In this document: positions 34,853-46,000 of the stretch, piece after piece | How the letters are laid out: every line of letters starts with the position of its first letter | How positions within the stretch are numbered: the stretch's first letter is position 1 | DNA from: Pseudopedobacter sp038243635 | GTDB taxonomy: Bacteria > Bacteroidota > Bacteroidia > Sphingobacteriales > Sphingobacteriaceae | Length of the DNA stretch: 64,000 nt | Assembly: GCA_038243635.1 (NCBI GenBank) | Contig: JBBSQW010000003.1 | Location: 124,001-188,000 of the forward strand | Reading direction: 5' to 3' | Made by a program: the position numbers and the translations under genes | The notes under the pieces: generated by a model | What the model saw: the letters and a program-made list of their open reading frames with translations, nothing else | Databases searched by the model: none | What the model was told of the DNA's origin: nothing

Positions 34853-36982
34853 TTATTCACTTGTAGTTATAATCATTTTACCACCTTCTTTAAGCTCTTT
34901 ATCGGTAAGGTAATAGTCGTTAATTTTTCGTTTGTCCGTCTGGATACTAGTTATTTTTTTACCTGAGTTCTTTTTTATGATGGTGAAATTTTTCTTACCT
35001 CCTAAATCCAAACTTATTTCATCAAAAAGCGGCACACTGACTAAATATTTAGGATCTGCAGGCGAAAATGTATAAAACCCCATTGCGTTAAAAACATACC
35101 ATGCAGACATCTCGCCGGCATCATCCATCCCAGAATAGGCCAATTTGTCTTTTCCCATATCGTAAAAGTGATTCATGATGCTATCCAATAATACCTGGGT
35201 TTTTTCTTGCTTACCTATAAAAGTGTAAAAATAGGGCGAACTATGATCCGGTTGGTTTCCTTGGCAATATTGGCCTATAAATCCCGAAAAATTATAAGCT
35301 TCATATCCTTTCCACGGAATTGTAAATAAAGAATCTAACTTATTTTCAAAAGCAGCCTCAGTTTTGTATAAACCAATTAAACCCTTTGCATCATGTGGTG
35401 CAAAAAATGTGGATTGCCAAGCGTTTGCTTCTCGGTACATGTATTCATAGTACGGGTAATAAGGATCAAAATTCTTTACCCAATCGCCATTTGCTAATCT
35501 CCCTCGCATAAATCCCGTTGAAGGGTCAAACACATTTTTATAATTTGAAGTTCTTTTCATCAGCATATTAAAATTCGGAGTGTCATTTAGCTCTTTGGCC
35601 AACAGCGCCACCGCATAATCATCATAAGCATATTCTAATGTTTTAGTAACTGCTGCTTTGGTTACAGTTTCTGTTACCGGATTTGGGACATCTTCCTCGG
35701 CAATATATCCTTTTGTATTATATTCATCAACATACTTTCTGGTACCTTCTACGGTAGCATTTTTCAACATCAGCTCGTAGGCATTTTTCACATCGTAATC
35801 TTTAAGCCCTCTTAAATAAGAACCGGTTATAAAAACAGAAGCATGATCTCCGTGAAAAAACGTAGGCATAAAGCCAGTAATATTGCCTTTATCTATTAAG
35901 CTTTTAATAACATCATTAGTTACTGTTGGCGAAAGCATACCTAATAGCACCAATTTGTTTCGGTACGTATCCCAAAGTGAAGGTTCTGTATAATAGTTAA
36001 ACCCTTTATTTACAACTTTACCGCTTTGGTCTGTAAAATCTCCATTTCCATCACTCCGCAATGCAGGCCATAAAAACGACCGATATAGGCAAGAATAAAA
36101 TATTCCTTTTTGGCGCTCTGTACCTCCTTTAATATTAATTTTTGACAGTAATGTATTCCATGTATCTGACGCTTCTTTTTTTACAGTATTAAAACTTTTA
36201 TTTAGCATTTCTGCCTCTAAGTTTTCTTTTGCGTTTTGTGAGCTTACATAAGAAAAACCAATTTTAAGTTCTAGAGGCTGGCTACCTTTCTCAAAATGAA
36301 CAACCGGTACAATTTTATCTTCTTTTTTCAAAGAATCTATTCCGTTTATTTTATGATTAGAAACGGCATAGAAATAAATTTTTTCGCCGCTCTGTTGAAA
36401 GCCAGCAAAAACATGATCGTCCTCTTTTTTAATATCCCATTTTCTTATTCGCTCATTCGCCATGGCTAAATCAGCAACCAATTTTTCTTCTGCGCCAGGC
36501 TTAAAAGTATATTTATGAAAGGCGCAACGCAAAGTTGAAGTAAGTTCGGCGTTGATTCCGTAGCGTTCCAAATAAACTTGGTAATATCCTGGACTTGCTG
36601 ATTCTTTAGCGTGACTGAAAGCAGATTTATAATCATCCGCAGCAATGTTACCAGTTACTGGCATTAGCGGAACATTACCTAAATTCCAGTGTCCTTTACT
36701 GGTATGTATAAAACCATAAATAACCGAGTCTTCGTACTGATAGCCAGAGCCGCTATGAAACTGCGTAACTGGGCTTAACTGCACCATTGCATTTGGAAGT
36801 GAGGAACCTGGAAAAACCTCGGCTCCCCAAGTTCTGTGCGTGGCAGTAAAACCTAAATCTTTGGCATCCCATAAGGTAGCGGTACCCAATAAAGGATTTA
36901 CATAACTAACATTTGCTTTTTGAGCAAACACGGAGAGTGTTGTTGCTATTAGCAAAACAGCGCAAATTATTTTATTTTTCAT
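34853..36982 (-). CDS. GH92 alpha-mannosidase
   Basis: A 709-residue exported enzyme (signal peptide ending LSVFAQ). GH92 landmarks are VNPLLGTATLWD near the start, FPGSSLPNAMVQLSP, GYQYEDSVIYGFIHTSKGHWN, LWDTYRNKLVLL, YDDYAVALLAKEL, YMYREANAWQSTFFAPHD and MDDAGEMSAWYVFNAMGFY. GH92 enzymes are calcium-dependent exo-alpha-mannosidases that trim alpha-1,2, alpha-1,3 or alpha-1,4 side chains of mannans or N-glycans. The linkage cannot be read. It has its own LacI regulator upstream on the same strand (97 bases) and belongs with the GH76 and GH125 genes further along. Confidence 0.92.
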   Translation of the reverse strand: MKNKIICAVLLIATTLSVFAQKANVSYVNPLLGTATLWDAKDLGFTATHRTWGAEVFPGSSLPNAMVQLSPVTQFHSGSGYQYEDSVIYGFIHTSKGHWNLGNVPLMPVTGNIAADDYKSAFSHAKESASPGYYQVYLERYGINAELTSTLRCAFHKYTFKPGAEEKLVADLAMANERIRKWDIKKEDDHVFAGFQQSGEKIYFYAVSNHKINGIDSLKKEDKIVPVVHFEKGSQPLELKIGFSYVSSQNAKENLEAEMLNKSFNTVKKEASDTWNTLLSKINIKGGTERQKGIFYSCLYRSFLWPALRSDGNGDFTDQSGKVVNKGFNYYTEPSLWDTYRNKLVLLGMLSPTVTNDVIKSLIDKGNITGFMPTFFHGDHASVFITGSYLRGLKDYDVKNAYELMLKNATVEGTRKYVDEYNTKGYIAEEDVPNPVTETVTKAAVTKTLEYAYDDYAVALLAKELNDTPNFNMLMKRTSNYKNVFDPSTGFMRGRLANGDWVKNFDPYYPYYEYMYREANAWQSTFFAPHDAKGLIGLYKTEAAFENKLDSLFTIPWKGYEAYNFSGFIGQYCQGNQPDHSSPYFYTFIGKQEKTQVLLDSIMNHFYDMGKDKLAYSGMDDAGEMSAWYVFNAMGFYTFSPADPKYLVSVPLFDEISLDLGGKKNFTIIKKNSGKKITSIQTDKRKINDYYLTDKELKEGGKMIITTSE

Positions 36983-37079
36983 ATTTTATTTATGTGTTTA
37001 TAAAAGTATTCTGATAAAGACGAGCAACCTGAAACAGCTGTAAAAACACTATCCTTAGACACTCGCTAATAACGTTTCT

Positions 37080-38120
37080 TTATATGCTAACTTCCCTTTT
37101 CTTTGCAAGCGTTGATTCCCTAATTTTTAGCGTTGTTGGAAGCACTACAGTTTTACTTTCTAACTTATTATTTTTTAATTTACTTAGCATTACAGAGATG
37201 GCTTGCTCCGCCATTTTTTCTATGGGTTGGCGTATGGTTGTAATACTAGGAGTGTATAACTCGAAAAGGTCTCCATCGTCAAAAACTAAAACTCCCAAAT
37301 CCGCAGGAATTCTCAACTCCAGTGCTCTTATTGCCCTAAGACCATTAAGTCCGAGGTAATTGGTAGTGAAGATAACAGCATCAATTTGCGGCTTACGTTT
37401 CAAAAAGGCGGTTATCTGACTTATCATTTGTTCGTTGCTTTGGTAGTATGATAGTTCTTTCAGTAATACCGTTAGTTGGTTATCTGCAACAGCTTGTTCA
37501 TACGCTATTAAACGTTCCTGCATTTGCGATTGCAGAGAATCTAATGTAACGAGAGCGATATTTCTGTAGCCTCCTTCCAAAAGATGTTCAACCGCATTAT
37601 AAACACTTTGAAAGTTATCTACACAAATGTAATCTATATTGCTTATACCCTCCACTTTTCTATCAAATAAAACAACTGGGAGTCCGCTTTTTTTTAAAGA
37701 ATTAATTTCGTCTTTAATTCCTGCTGGTGCGGCTACAATATATCCATCTATTTTTCTGTCGCTAAAAACGCTGATTAACGATCTTGTTTTTTCTGTTTCA
37801 TTATTTGTACTCCCGTAAATAATTTTATAGCCCTTCTTTGCTGCTTTTTCCTCTATGATTCCAGCTATTTTCGCAAAAAAAGGATTTGCTATACTTTCAA
37901 CTAACAAACCAATCGTATAAGATTTCCCCGTCCGTAATCCGCGGGCAAAAACACTTGGTTTATAGCCCACTTCCTCTACATAAACAAGCACTCTTTTTAT
38001 TAATTCACTACTAATTCGCTTTTCTTCCCCCATCCCGTTAAGCACAAATGATATGGTGGTAATTGAAACCCCCAAGGCTTTCGCGATGTCTTTAATTGAT
38101 ATTTTCTTTTCGTTTGTCAT
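37080..38120 (-). CDS. LacI-family transcriptional regulator
   Basis: I prefer the ATG at 38120 (346 residues), because MTNEKKISIKDIAKALGVSI begins the normal N-terminus; an ATG at 38192 would add 24 unlikely hydrophobic residues. The LacI helix-turn-helix (IKDIAKALGVSITTISFVLNG) and hinge are followed by a periplasmic-binding-protein-like sugar domain (YTIGLLVESIANPFF, VLVFDDGDLFELYTPSITTI). It probably represses until an intracellular sugar binds. It lies 97 bases upstream of the GH92 gene on the same strand, so it may control that gene. The sequence GCTAATAACGTTTC just before GH92 is a weak operator candidate. Confidence 0.92.
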   Translation of the reverse strand: MTNEKKISIKDIAKALGVSITTISFVLNGMGEEKRISSELIKRVLVYVEEVGYKPSVFARGLRTGKSYTIGLLVESIANPFFAKIAGIIEEKAAKKGYKIIYGSTNNETEKTRSLISVFSDRKIDGYIVAAPAGIKDEINSLKKSGLPVVLFDRKVEGISNIDYICVDNFQSVYNAVEHLLEGGYRNIALVTLDSLQSQMQERLIAYEQAVADNQLTVLLKELSYYQSNEQMISQITAFLKRKPQIDAVIFTTNYLGLNGLRAIRALELRIPADLGVLVFDDGDLFELYTPSITTIRQPIEKMAEQAISVMLSKLKNNKLESKTVVLPTTLKIRESTLAKKREVSI

Positions 38121-38399
38121 ATTGGTGAGTCCTTTAAGCACCCAAAACCACCATAGATAAAAACAAACGAAGTTGACACAGGCGTTCGCCACTCAATATT
38201 TCGATTGAATGTTAGAAAGCGAGCAGAGCCCCTTTCTATTAGCATATTAAAACTAACAGAGTAGCCATTTCGCGATTGGTGTATCATGTATAATTGCAAT
38301 TTCGTTTGACCATTATAATTAATTAAAACACAGAAATTATTACTTTTTAAAAGTTAACAGATGCCAAATAATATCATGGAAACCAACAACAACTTAAAT

Positions 38400-40025
38400 T
38401 CAATTTTTTATAAATTTTAAAACGGTAGTTTTTTCATTACCTATTTTAACAACATAGGTTGCAGGCTTTAAATCGTTAACATCTATAGTTATAAAACCGC
38501 CTTTACCTGAAGATTTCTTAGTCAAAATTTTCCCGTTTATATCCAAAATTCTAATGACTATACCTGCCGGAACATTCTTCAAAATGATTGAATTAGTAGC
38601 AGGATTGGGGTAAAGCGTTACTTCAGCTTTTTCGCTAACTGCAGAGGTATCCATATTTTGATTTAAAGACCTTACAGATAATCCTTGGGTTGCTCCAGGC
38701 GAATTAAGTTTCCACTGCCCGTTATACTGGCTGTTGTCATCAAATTGACCAATGTTATCCCCGTTATTTAATCCTGCTCCAAAAACTTCAACAATCCTCC
38801 CACTGTGAGCTGCCTTAAATTTAAAAAAATTGTTATCCGTAGCAAGCAATATAAATTTTTGGTTAAGCGCACCTCCATAAGTCCACTGCAAAATATTAGA
38901 AGCGTTATTGCTGCTTCCGCCGGCAACATCTAATGATTTTCCGGTTGCTGCGCTAATGATGCTGTATGCACCATCGCCTACATCTGTAAATGTAAATTGC
39001 TGATTTGTATTGCCGGTATTCTGCCACTGCAAAATATTAGCGCCATTGGCCGCACTTCCACCTGCAACATCTATGTATTTACCACTATTTCTGTTTTGTA
39101 AAGAAAAAGTGCCATTTTTTCCGGTAACGCCATTTGCCCTTATTCTTACGGAAGTAATTAAATTATCCCAACCGCCTAAGCAACTATTATCACTGGTTAG
39201 CGTAACATAATTGCCAGTAAAATTATCATCAACGTATCCAAAAACTTTGTATCCTTGAGGCACTTTAATGGATGAAATATCATTGTTAAATATACCTTTT
39301 GCGCTTAAGGCACTAAAGTTATAATCGCCAATCTCCAGTTTCATTCCTGCCCCTCCATAGTTACAGTCTCTAAAAAAGGCAGGTATAACAGGGGTAATTG
39401 TATTGAACACTGTGTTTGCAACAACCAAAGCACCGCTAACATTTGGATGTAGATTATCATTATATAAACTATTTCGCTGATTTTGAGTTGGCGTATTTAG
39501 ATTAATAATAGACGCACCTTTTGCTATACTAATTTGATTTACAATAGGAATTACTCCATTTTGCAAATTGGCTATCTGCGCACCATCACCGTAAGCCGTT
39601 ACCGGATAACAAACATAAATAGCCGGATTTCTACCATTTTGCCTAAAAGCATCGATCATTGATGCATAGTCATTGTAAAAATCATTTTGATGAACCCAAT
39701 TTGAAGGATGCGCATCATTTGTACCTAATGCAATAATCAATATATCGGGATTGTGATTTTTAGCATCATTAAAACTAGAAGTATTCCAGTAAGGTGAGCT
39801 TCCATTCTTTAGCATTGTGGTTCCACTTACACCACAATTATAAACGGTATATTTACTTCCTAGCATTGAACCCAACCTAGCCGGCCATGATTGGGTGTTT
39901 GGGTCAGATAAAGTGTAACCAGCCGTAACACTATTGCCAACACATACCACACGGGTTTGTGCCACCAGCAACGCTGGCAAAAAAAATAGCATTAAAATTA
40001 ATGCTATATAAGTTCTTTGTTTCAT
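38400..40025 (-). CDS. SGNH hydrolase with ricin-like lectin and T9SS tail
   Basis: A 541-residue multidomain protein with a signal peptide ending LLVAQ. The SGNH/GDSL esterase domain (about 24-210) has CVGNSVTAG as block I (GNS in place of GDS), ALGTND as block III and NLHPN near the catalytic histidine. A beta/gamma-crystallin-like segment follows (about 215-295: NYNFSALSAKGIF, VPQGYKVFGYVDDNF). Next is a ricin-type beta-trefoil (about 300-445, three repeats with GKYIDVAGG, GKSLDVAGG and GRIVEVFGA plus QW/QF motifs). A type A T9SS domain starts at VTLYPNPATNS. It probably removes acyl groups from glycan at the cell surface. It lies downstream of the SusCD operon and its terminator. Confidence 0.88.
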   Translation of the reverse strand: MKQRTYIALILMLFFLPALLVAQTRVVCVGNSVTAGYTLSDPNTQSWPARLGSMLGSKYTVYNCGVSGTTMLKNGSSPYWNTSSFNDAKNHNPDILIIALGTNDAHPSNWVHQNDFYNDYASMIDAFRQNGRNPAIYVCYPVTAYGDGAQIANLQNGVIPIVNQISIAKGASIINLNTPTQNQRNSLYNDNLHPNVSGALVVANTVFNTITPVIPAFFRDCNYGGAGMKLEIGDYNFSALSAKGIFNNDISSIKVPQGYKVFGYVDDNFTGNYVTLTSDNSCLGGWDNLITSVRIRANGVTGKNGTFSLQNRNSGKYIDVAGGSAANGANILQWQNTGNTNQQFTFTDVGDGAYSIISAATGKSLDVAGGSSNNASNILQWTYGGALNQKFILLATDNNFFKFKAAHSGRIVEVFGAGLNNGDNIGQFDDNSQYNGQWKLNSPGATQGLSVRSLNQNMDTSAVSEKAEVTLYPNPATNSIILKNVPAGIVIRILDINGKILTKKSSGKGGFITIDVNDLKPATYVVKIGNEKTTVLKFIKN

Positions 40026-40130
40026 TCTTAATAGGTAAATATTTAAAATTGAATTTTGTTAAACTGACTTGTAGCAGATTAAATCTCTCCTTAGCTTTCT
40101 TCTTAAAATAAACTTATCTACGGTAGAAAA

Positions 40131-40173
40131 TGGAGGTATTAAAGCCGTTATTTGACCGGCTTTAATACCTCCA
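40131..40173 (-). terminator. Terminator of the mannan-type SusCD operon
   Basis: A perfect 17-base stem, TGGAGGTATTAAAGCCG (40131-40147) with CGGCTTTAATACCTCCA (40157-40173), has a 9-base loop and TTTT after it on the minus strand. It begins 8 bases past the stop of the DUF1735 gene. Confidence 0.8.
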
Positions 40174-40180
40174 CAAAAAT

Positions 40181-41161
40181 TTAGAATGCGTTTAGTTCCG
40201 CAACTTGAGTACTTCTTCCAGCGTAAAGTGAATTGATGGTTACTTTAAAATAACGACCAGTTTTAAATCCTTCTGGTAAAAAAACGAATTGTACATTTTG
40301 GTTATTCTGTAACTGAAAACTTCCACCATTTTGCCAAGTAATTTTATCTTCACTTACTTGTACATTAACCGCTTTAGGTTTAGGTCCACCATCCTCTTGT
40401 CTAGCTTGAAAAGATAATCCATGAATTACTTTTGATTCATTCATGTCGATAGTTAAAGAGTGTGGAGGCCCTGGTTCTCCACCTTGCCATTGCGTATGCC
40501 AAAACGTATTCTTATCGCCATCTAGCGCAAAAATAGCTCTTCCATTGTTTGCTCCTTCACCATTTGCTTCTTGAGAAGAGAAGTCATCCACTGTCCAATT
40601 TGTTCGGCTATAAATTGGATAATCGTTAAGATCTGGCTGCGCCGTAATGATGTAAAAAACCGTTGCCAGCTTAGAATTTACCTTAACAGATGGAGAAATG
40701 AGCGAGATTGGTAAAATATAGGTTTTTAACGCTGTCATAGCACCTGCACCCATTGTTTTAAAAGATACGTTAAAAGGCTGTGTACTTAAAGTTCCTTTAG
40801 AGATTACGCCGGAAATACCAGAAAGCGTATAAGACTCTGCCGGCAACAAAGGATAATTGGTGTTATTTACCAAATTGAAACTATCTACCTTAAGCGGATC
40901 TATTTTAAAGCTTACGGCAACATCACTCTCGGGGTAACCTACACCGCCATAAACTGCGCCGTAAATAACTGTTTGCACACTATCCTTAATTTTAAGAACT
41001 TTGGAAACAGGTCCGTTTACATTCTGTGGCATATAAACTTGGGTGTAACTATCTAATGGTTGGTACGGCAAATCAACTTCGTCTTTACAGCCATACCATA
41101 AAGTGCAACTCAACAAGCCCAATGCTATAGTTGATTTGCTTAATTTATTAAACGTTTGCAT
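40181..41161 (-). CDS. DUF1735 / discoidin-domain surface lipoprotein
   Basis: A 326-residue lipoprotein (WYGC, cysteine 25). The first half is DUF1735-like (YTQVYMPQNVNGPVSK, AESYTLSGISGVISKG). The second half is an F5/8 type C (discoidin) domain (NGEGANNGRAIFALDGDKNTFWHTQW to RYFKVTINSLYAG), a carbohydrate-binding fold. It is third in the SusC-SusD order, 27 bases after susD, where surface glycan-binding proteins are normally found. It would hold mannan-type substrate at the cell surface (inference). Confidence 0.88.
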   Translation of the reverse strand: MQTFNKLSKSTIALGLLSCTLWYGCKDEVDLPYQPLDSYTQVYMPQNVNGPVSKVLKIKDSVQTVIYGAVYGGVGYPESDVAVSFKIDPLKVDSFNLVNNTNYPLLPAESYTLSGISGVISKGTLSTQPFNVSFKTMGAGAMTALKTYILPISLISPSVKVNSKLATVFYIITAQPDLNDYPIYSRTNWTVDDFSSQEANGEGANNGRAIFALDGDKNTFWHTQWQGGEPGPPHSLTIDMNESKVIHGLSFQARQEDGGPKPKAVNVQVSEDKITWQNGGSFQLQNNQNVQFVFLPEGFKTGRYFKVTINSLYAGRSTQVAELNAF

Positions 41162-41188
41162 AATTTTCTAATTTTAAGAGTCTAAAAA

Positions 41189-42979
41189 TTACCATCCTGG
41201 GTTTTGAACAATTAATTTAGCTCTGTCCAAATCATACTGGCTAATAGGGAATAAATAGGATGCTGGCGACCTAAAAAGATGTTTACTTGCAACTACTCTT
41301 TTATAAAAAGTATTGTCACTTTTGGTAACGTCCATTCCATGCATATCGCCCATCACTTCTGGCGCAATTTTCCATCTTCTAATATCAAACCAACGGTGTG
41401 ATTCAAAAGCCAGTTCTACTCTGCGCTCTTGTCTGATACGAGTTTGCATTTCCGATGGTGAAGCAGGCAACATAAGGCTAGCACTTCCATACTGTGGCAC
41501 ACCCGCTCTTTCTCTAATCAAGTTTAGGTATGTTACAATATCAGGGTTACCCGGATCATATTCATTTAAGGCTTCTGCGTAGTTAAGATATATTTCGCCT
41601 AGTCTAAAAAGTACCAACGGGCGATTTGTTTTAGCGCCATTACCGCCTGAGCCGCTATTGGTTTGTGGTGCAACATTTTTCCTTATTAAATATCCGGTTC
41701 TTGACCAATCTGTAGGATGTCCGCTTTGTCCGTTAGGTCCGTCTGCGTAAAAACTAATTGGCTGCGCACTAGTCATTTTACCACCTTGGAAAACGGCATT
41801 ATTATAAGTTACAGATGCATAAAACCTTGGTTCGCGATTTACATACATGTTAAAAACCTGTACGCCGTTAACGTTGGTAAATCCGTTTTCAGAATAGTTA
41901 GTAGATTCTGCTATCGTTTTACCATCGGCCATAAAATAAGCATCTACCTGTTCTTGGGTTACTGCCAAACCGTTCCAGCCACCAGCTATCCTCGGCATAG
42001 CGTGTACATCAAAACCGACTAAATCGTTCCCATTTCTGTTAAAAATTTGCTCTGAATTAAAGGCTTGGGAGAAGATACCTTGATACGATTTCAAAGGATC
42101 ATTGCTAGCATCTTTATATAAAGAATATAAACCTAAATCTATAACTGCCTTAGCTGCGTCTGCAGCTTTCTTCCACTTCTGCACATCGTAGGTTTGGTTA
42201 ATAAGTACTGTGCCATCCAAGTTTTTAAGACTAGCAAACTCTGTATTGCCATTAAATTCTGGGCTTGCCGCATATAAAAGCAGTCTAGACTTTACTGCCA
42301 AAGCCATTCCTACGGTTGCTCTCCCTAGCTCTCTTTCACTTACTTGGCCATTATTAGAAGGTACTCTAGGCAAAATTGTTGCTGCTTTATCCAATTCAGA
42401 AACCACATAATCAACACACTCATCATAACTATTTCTTGGGCGTTGCATATCGGCTGCAGTCGCATCCACTGGAATTTCTACGTCGCCCATTAAAACAACT
42501 GGCCCGTATTGTCTCATTAATAAAAAGTAGTAATACGCTCTTAAAAAGCGAGCTTCTGCTTTATACTGATCAATTTGTTGCTGCCCGTTTAACGCCAATA
42601 TCTCAGCATTTCCATCAATATGGTTCATGAAATAAGTTGCGGAACGTATGCCATTATAGTAATTGTTCCACTTATCAAATAATGCGTTACTAGGCCCTAT
42701 ATTACCTATGTTAAGCCCGTAAACGGGATAGGCTGTCCAGGTGACGTCTATTTCGTCTGAATTACCTCCCCATGGATTTTTATCTTGCACATTTGATAAA
42801 TCATCCACATAACTGTAAACATTTGCTAAATACTGCTCAGAAGGGCCTTTCTTTTGAAAAACCTGCTCAATGGTAATCCTGTCATCCGGCACTTGGTCAA
42901 GATAGTTTTTACACCCTGTGCTTAGCAGTGTTGCTAGCGTTAAAAAAACAAGGTTTATTTTTATGATTTTATTTTTCAT
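41189..42979 (-). CDS. SusD/RagB-family nutrient-binding lipoprotein
   Basis: A 596-residue lipoprotein (LLSTGC, cysteine 23) of the larger SusD type. The landmarks are CKNYLDQVPDDRITIEQVF, AEARFLRAYYYFLLMRQYGPV, LVLFRLGEIYLNYAEALNEY and ERRVELAFESHRWFDIRRWK. It ends with the usual QNPGW. It lies 21 bases after the SusC stop. With SusC it forms the outer-membrane importer of this locus; the flanking GH76, GH92 and GH125 genes suggest mannooligosaccharides as cargo. Confidence 0.93.
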   Translation of the reverse strand: MKNKIIKINLVFLTLATLLSTGCKNYLDQVPDDRITIEQVFQKKGPSEQYLANVYSYVDDLSNVQDKNPWGGNSDEIDVTWTAYPVYGLNIGNIGPSNALFDKWNNYYNGIRSATYFMNHIDGNAEILALNGQQQIDQYKAEARFLRAYYYFLLMRQYGPVVLMGDVEIPVDATAADMQRPRNSYDECVDYVVSELDKAATILPRVPSNNGQVSERELGRATVGMALAVKSRLLLYAASPEFNGNTEFASLKNLDGTVLINQTYDVQKWKKAADAAKAVIDLGLYSLYKDASNDPLKSYQGIFSQAFNSEQIFNRNGNDLVGFDVHAMPRIAGGWNGLAVTQEQVDAYFMADGKTIAESTNYSENGFTNVNGVQVFNMYVNREPRFYASVTYNNAVFQGGKMTSAQPISFYADGPNGQSGHPTDWSRTGYLIRKNVAPQTNSGSGGNGAKTNRPLVLFRLGEIYLNYAEALNEYDPGNPDIVTYLNLIRERAGVPQYGSASLMLPASPSEMQTRIRQERRVELAFESHRWFDIRRWKIAPEVMGDMHGMDVTKSDNTFYKRVVASKHLFRSPASYLFPISQYDLDRAKLIVQNPGW

Positions 42980-43000
42980 TTTCTTGTAATTTAAATGGTG

Positions 43001-46000
43001 TTATTTAAAGGTAAGTTTAACGCCAAAATTATATGTTTTCAGCAAAGGATATTGTGAGCCACGGCCATCGCCAAGTTCAACATCCCATAATTTAAAATCA
43101 CTTACCGTGAAAAGGTTATACCCTATGAAGTATAAATTTAAATTTGACATACCCGTACGGCTAAGCCATTTTGCACCTTTAAAATCATAGCTTAACTGTG
43201 CAGTTTGTAAGCGAAGAAAAGCTCCATTTCTCTTCCACCAGTCACTCTCCACATAGTTCATATTATCATTGCCATAAGTAAGGCGTGGATACATGGGGTT
43301 TGTTGCTTGGTTTTCTGGTGTCCATCTGTCAGTAACTTGCGCTAATAAGTTCCCATACTCTCCACCTTGGCTAAATGGTTGAAGACCATCACCATTAATT
43401 CTTATGTCTACATTGCTAATTCCTTTAAACCATGCAGATACCGCAAAACCCTTATAATAAACTGTTGGGCCAAATCCGTAAACAATTTCAGGAATAGAGC
43501 CGTATCCAATTGCAGCTTGGTCAAAACCGTTGATTTTGCCATCACCATTTAAATCTTTATATTTTATATCACCTGCCTTATTGGTTCCAGTTTGATAAGG
43601 GCTATTTGCTACTTCCTCATCACTGGTAAACAAACCAAGGGAAATATATCCGTGACGCTTTCCAATTTTCTGCCCGATTTGTTGTTGCCAAGGATAAGGC
43701 CAAGGCGCATTTGCATCATTAATAATAATCGATCTGGTCCAGGTTAAATTACCTTTTAAGCCCACTTGCCAATCGCCTATTTTTTTATGGTAATCGATGT
43801 TACCATCAATACCTTTATTATGTACCTCGCCAAGGTTAGCGTATGGTAAGTTTAGAATGCCCGCATAAGTTGGCACATCACCTCTTTGGCGATAAATTGC
43901 TTCTCTTATTTCTCTAAATAGATCTACTGTGATAGAAAGATCTTGTTTTAGCATATTTAACTCAATACCTAAATTATGCTTCTTTGCTGTTTCCCAAGTC
44001 ACATCAACGGCATACGCTTCGATATCCAAACCAGTATAGTTATTATCTCTACCGATACCAAAGCTATAATCACCGTGGTTAGCAACCGTAGAAATGTAAC
44101 CAAAACGCCTACCGCCACCAATAGAACTGTTTCCTACTTCACCATAAGAATATCTTATTTTAAAAAATGGAAAAATATCTTTCAAGGGTTTAAAGAATTT
44201 TTCTTCAGAGAGAATCCATCCGGCACTAACCGCAGGGAAAAAGCCAAAACGTTTGCCGGGCGCAAAAGTTTCTGACCCGTTATAACCAAGGTTTACTTCC
44301 GCAAGGTATTTATTGTCGTAAGAATAAGTACCACGGCTGGCAAGCCCCATGTAACGGAATGGAATTGATTCTATAAACGTACCTGCAAAACCATCTTCGT
44401 TATCCTGTTGGTTAAACAATAGTAAACCAGTAACATTGTGTTTTTTAAATGTTCTATCGTAATTTATTTTAGCCTCTGTATAAAACTGACGCGTTCCGCC
44501 ATTGGTTCTTTTATAATCTAAGAAACTTGTTCCTATAGATGTTTTATCTAATAACAAATTTCCATCCGCATCGCGTCCTGTTGCCAAATATCCATCTACC
44601 GTTTTTGTTCTGTTAATGGTGTGGCTATTATAGTTATCAAAAGAAAACATTGCAGAAGCAGAAAGACCCTTTAATATCGCATCTAAATCTTGCCTAACAC
44701 GGATATTACTCCAAAGCTGGCTTTTAAACTCGGTTGCGTAACCAGTTTGCGTAAGTAAAGCGTAAGGATTAAGAATACTGCCTGTCCTAATCTGTGGGTT
44801 AAGCCCATTTGAGTACACCTTAGGAATACTAATTGGTGGCATTAAATAAGCAGAACCCCAAATAGCATCTACCGAACTGCCCGGATAATTTGCATCACTT
44901 AACCAGCCCGAAGCTCCAAAATCAACTTTTGTTGTTTTGGTAATATTTAGGGTTAAGTTAGAAGTAAAATTATATCTGGTAAACTTAATTGCAGAATTAT
45001 AACTTGAAAGGCCGTCGGTCTTGTACAAACCATCCTCATCGTAATAACCTACGGAAAGGTAATATTGTGCGTTTTCTGACCCGCCATTTGCATTTACTCT
45101 TGCTCTTCGGTTTTGCCCTGTTTTATTGAATAGTTCACTAAACCAATCTACATTAGGGTAAAGATCTGGGTCTTCGCTCGAAGCTGTTTTTGCTATCCTA
45201 TCAGCCGAGTAGGGTGCTGTACCATTAGGGAAACTACTTTTATAAGCTTCATTTGCGATGTTCATGTAAGTTACCCCGTCTGCAAACTTAGGAATTGAAG
45301 TAAACTGGGTAATACCCTGATCGTACTGCGCATTAATCAATGGCTTACCTTGCTTTCCTTTTTTTGTTTCGATGATGATTACACCATTTGCTCCTCTAAC
45401 ACCATAAACAGCAGTAGCTGACGCATCTTTTAAAATACTAAAGCTTGCAATATCTTCTGGATCTATATTAGAAAAACTTCTTTCGACACCATCTACTAAA
45501 ATCAAGGGCGAACTGCTGGTAAATGTCGAAATTCCTCTGATATAGATTTCGGAATTGTCATATCCTGGCTGTCCACTTCTTTGCACACCAATAATACCGG
45601 CTACTCTTCCGGCAATTACATTGGTTAGGTTAGCCACCGGAAGTTTAATATCATCAGCGTTTATAGTGCTAATTGCGCCTGTGGTAGTTATTCTCTTTTG
45701 CGTTCCGTAACCTACAACAACCACGTCATTAAGCTGGTTGGCTGCTTGCTTTAATTGTACATCAATTACATTTCTGTTATTAACAGAAATTTCTTGGCTG
45801 GTATAACCAACAAATGATACAATAATTATACTGTTGCCATCGGGTACATTTATAGCATATTTTCCATCTATATCTGTTAAAGTAACTTTGCCACCAGCTT
45901 TAAGCTTCACGGCAGCGCCGGGTATTGGCAATGACTTTTCATCTATAATAGTACCTTTAATTTCAATATCCTTTTTCGCCAAGCTTGTTGCTTTAGCTTC

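Noticed and set aside
38121..38192. 24-residue N-terminal extension of the LacI regulator
   Set aside because: The extension is hydrophobic and cysteine/tryptophan rich, whereas the helix-turn-helix begins right after the ATG at 38120.
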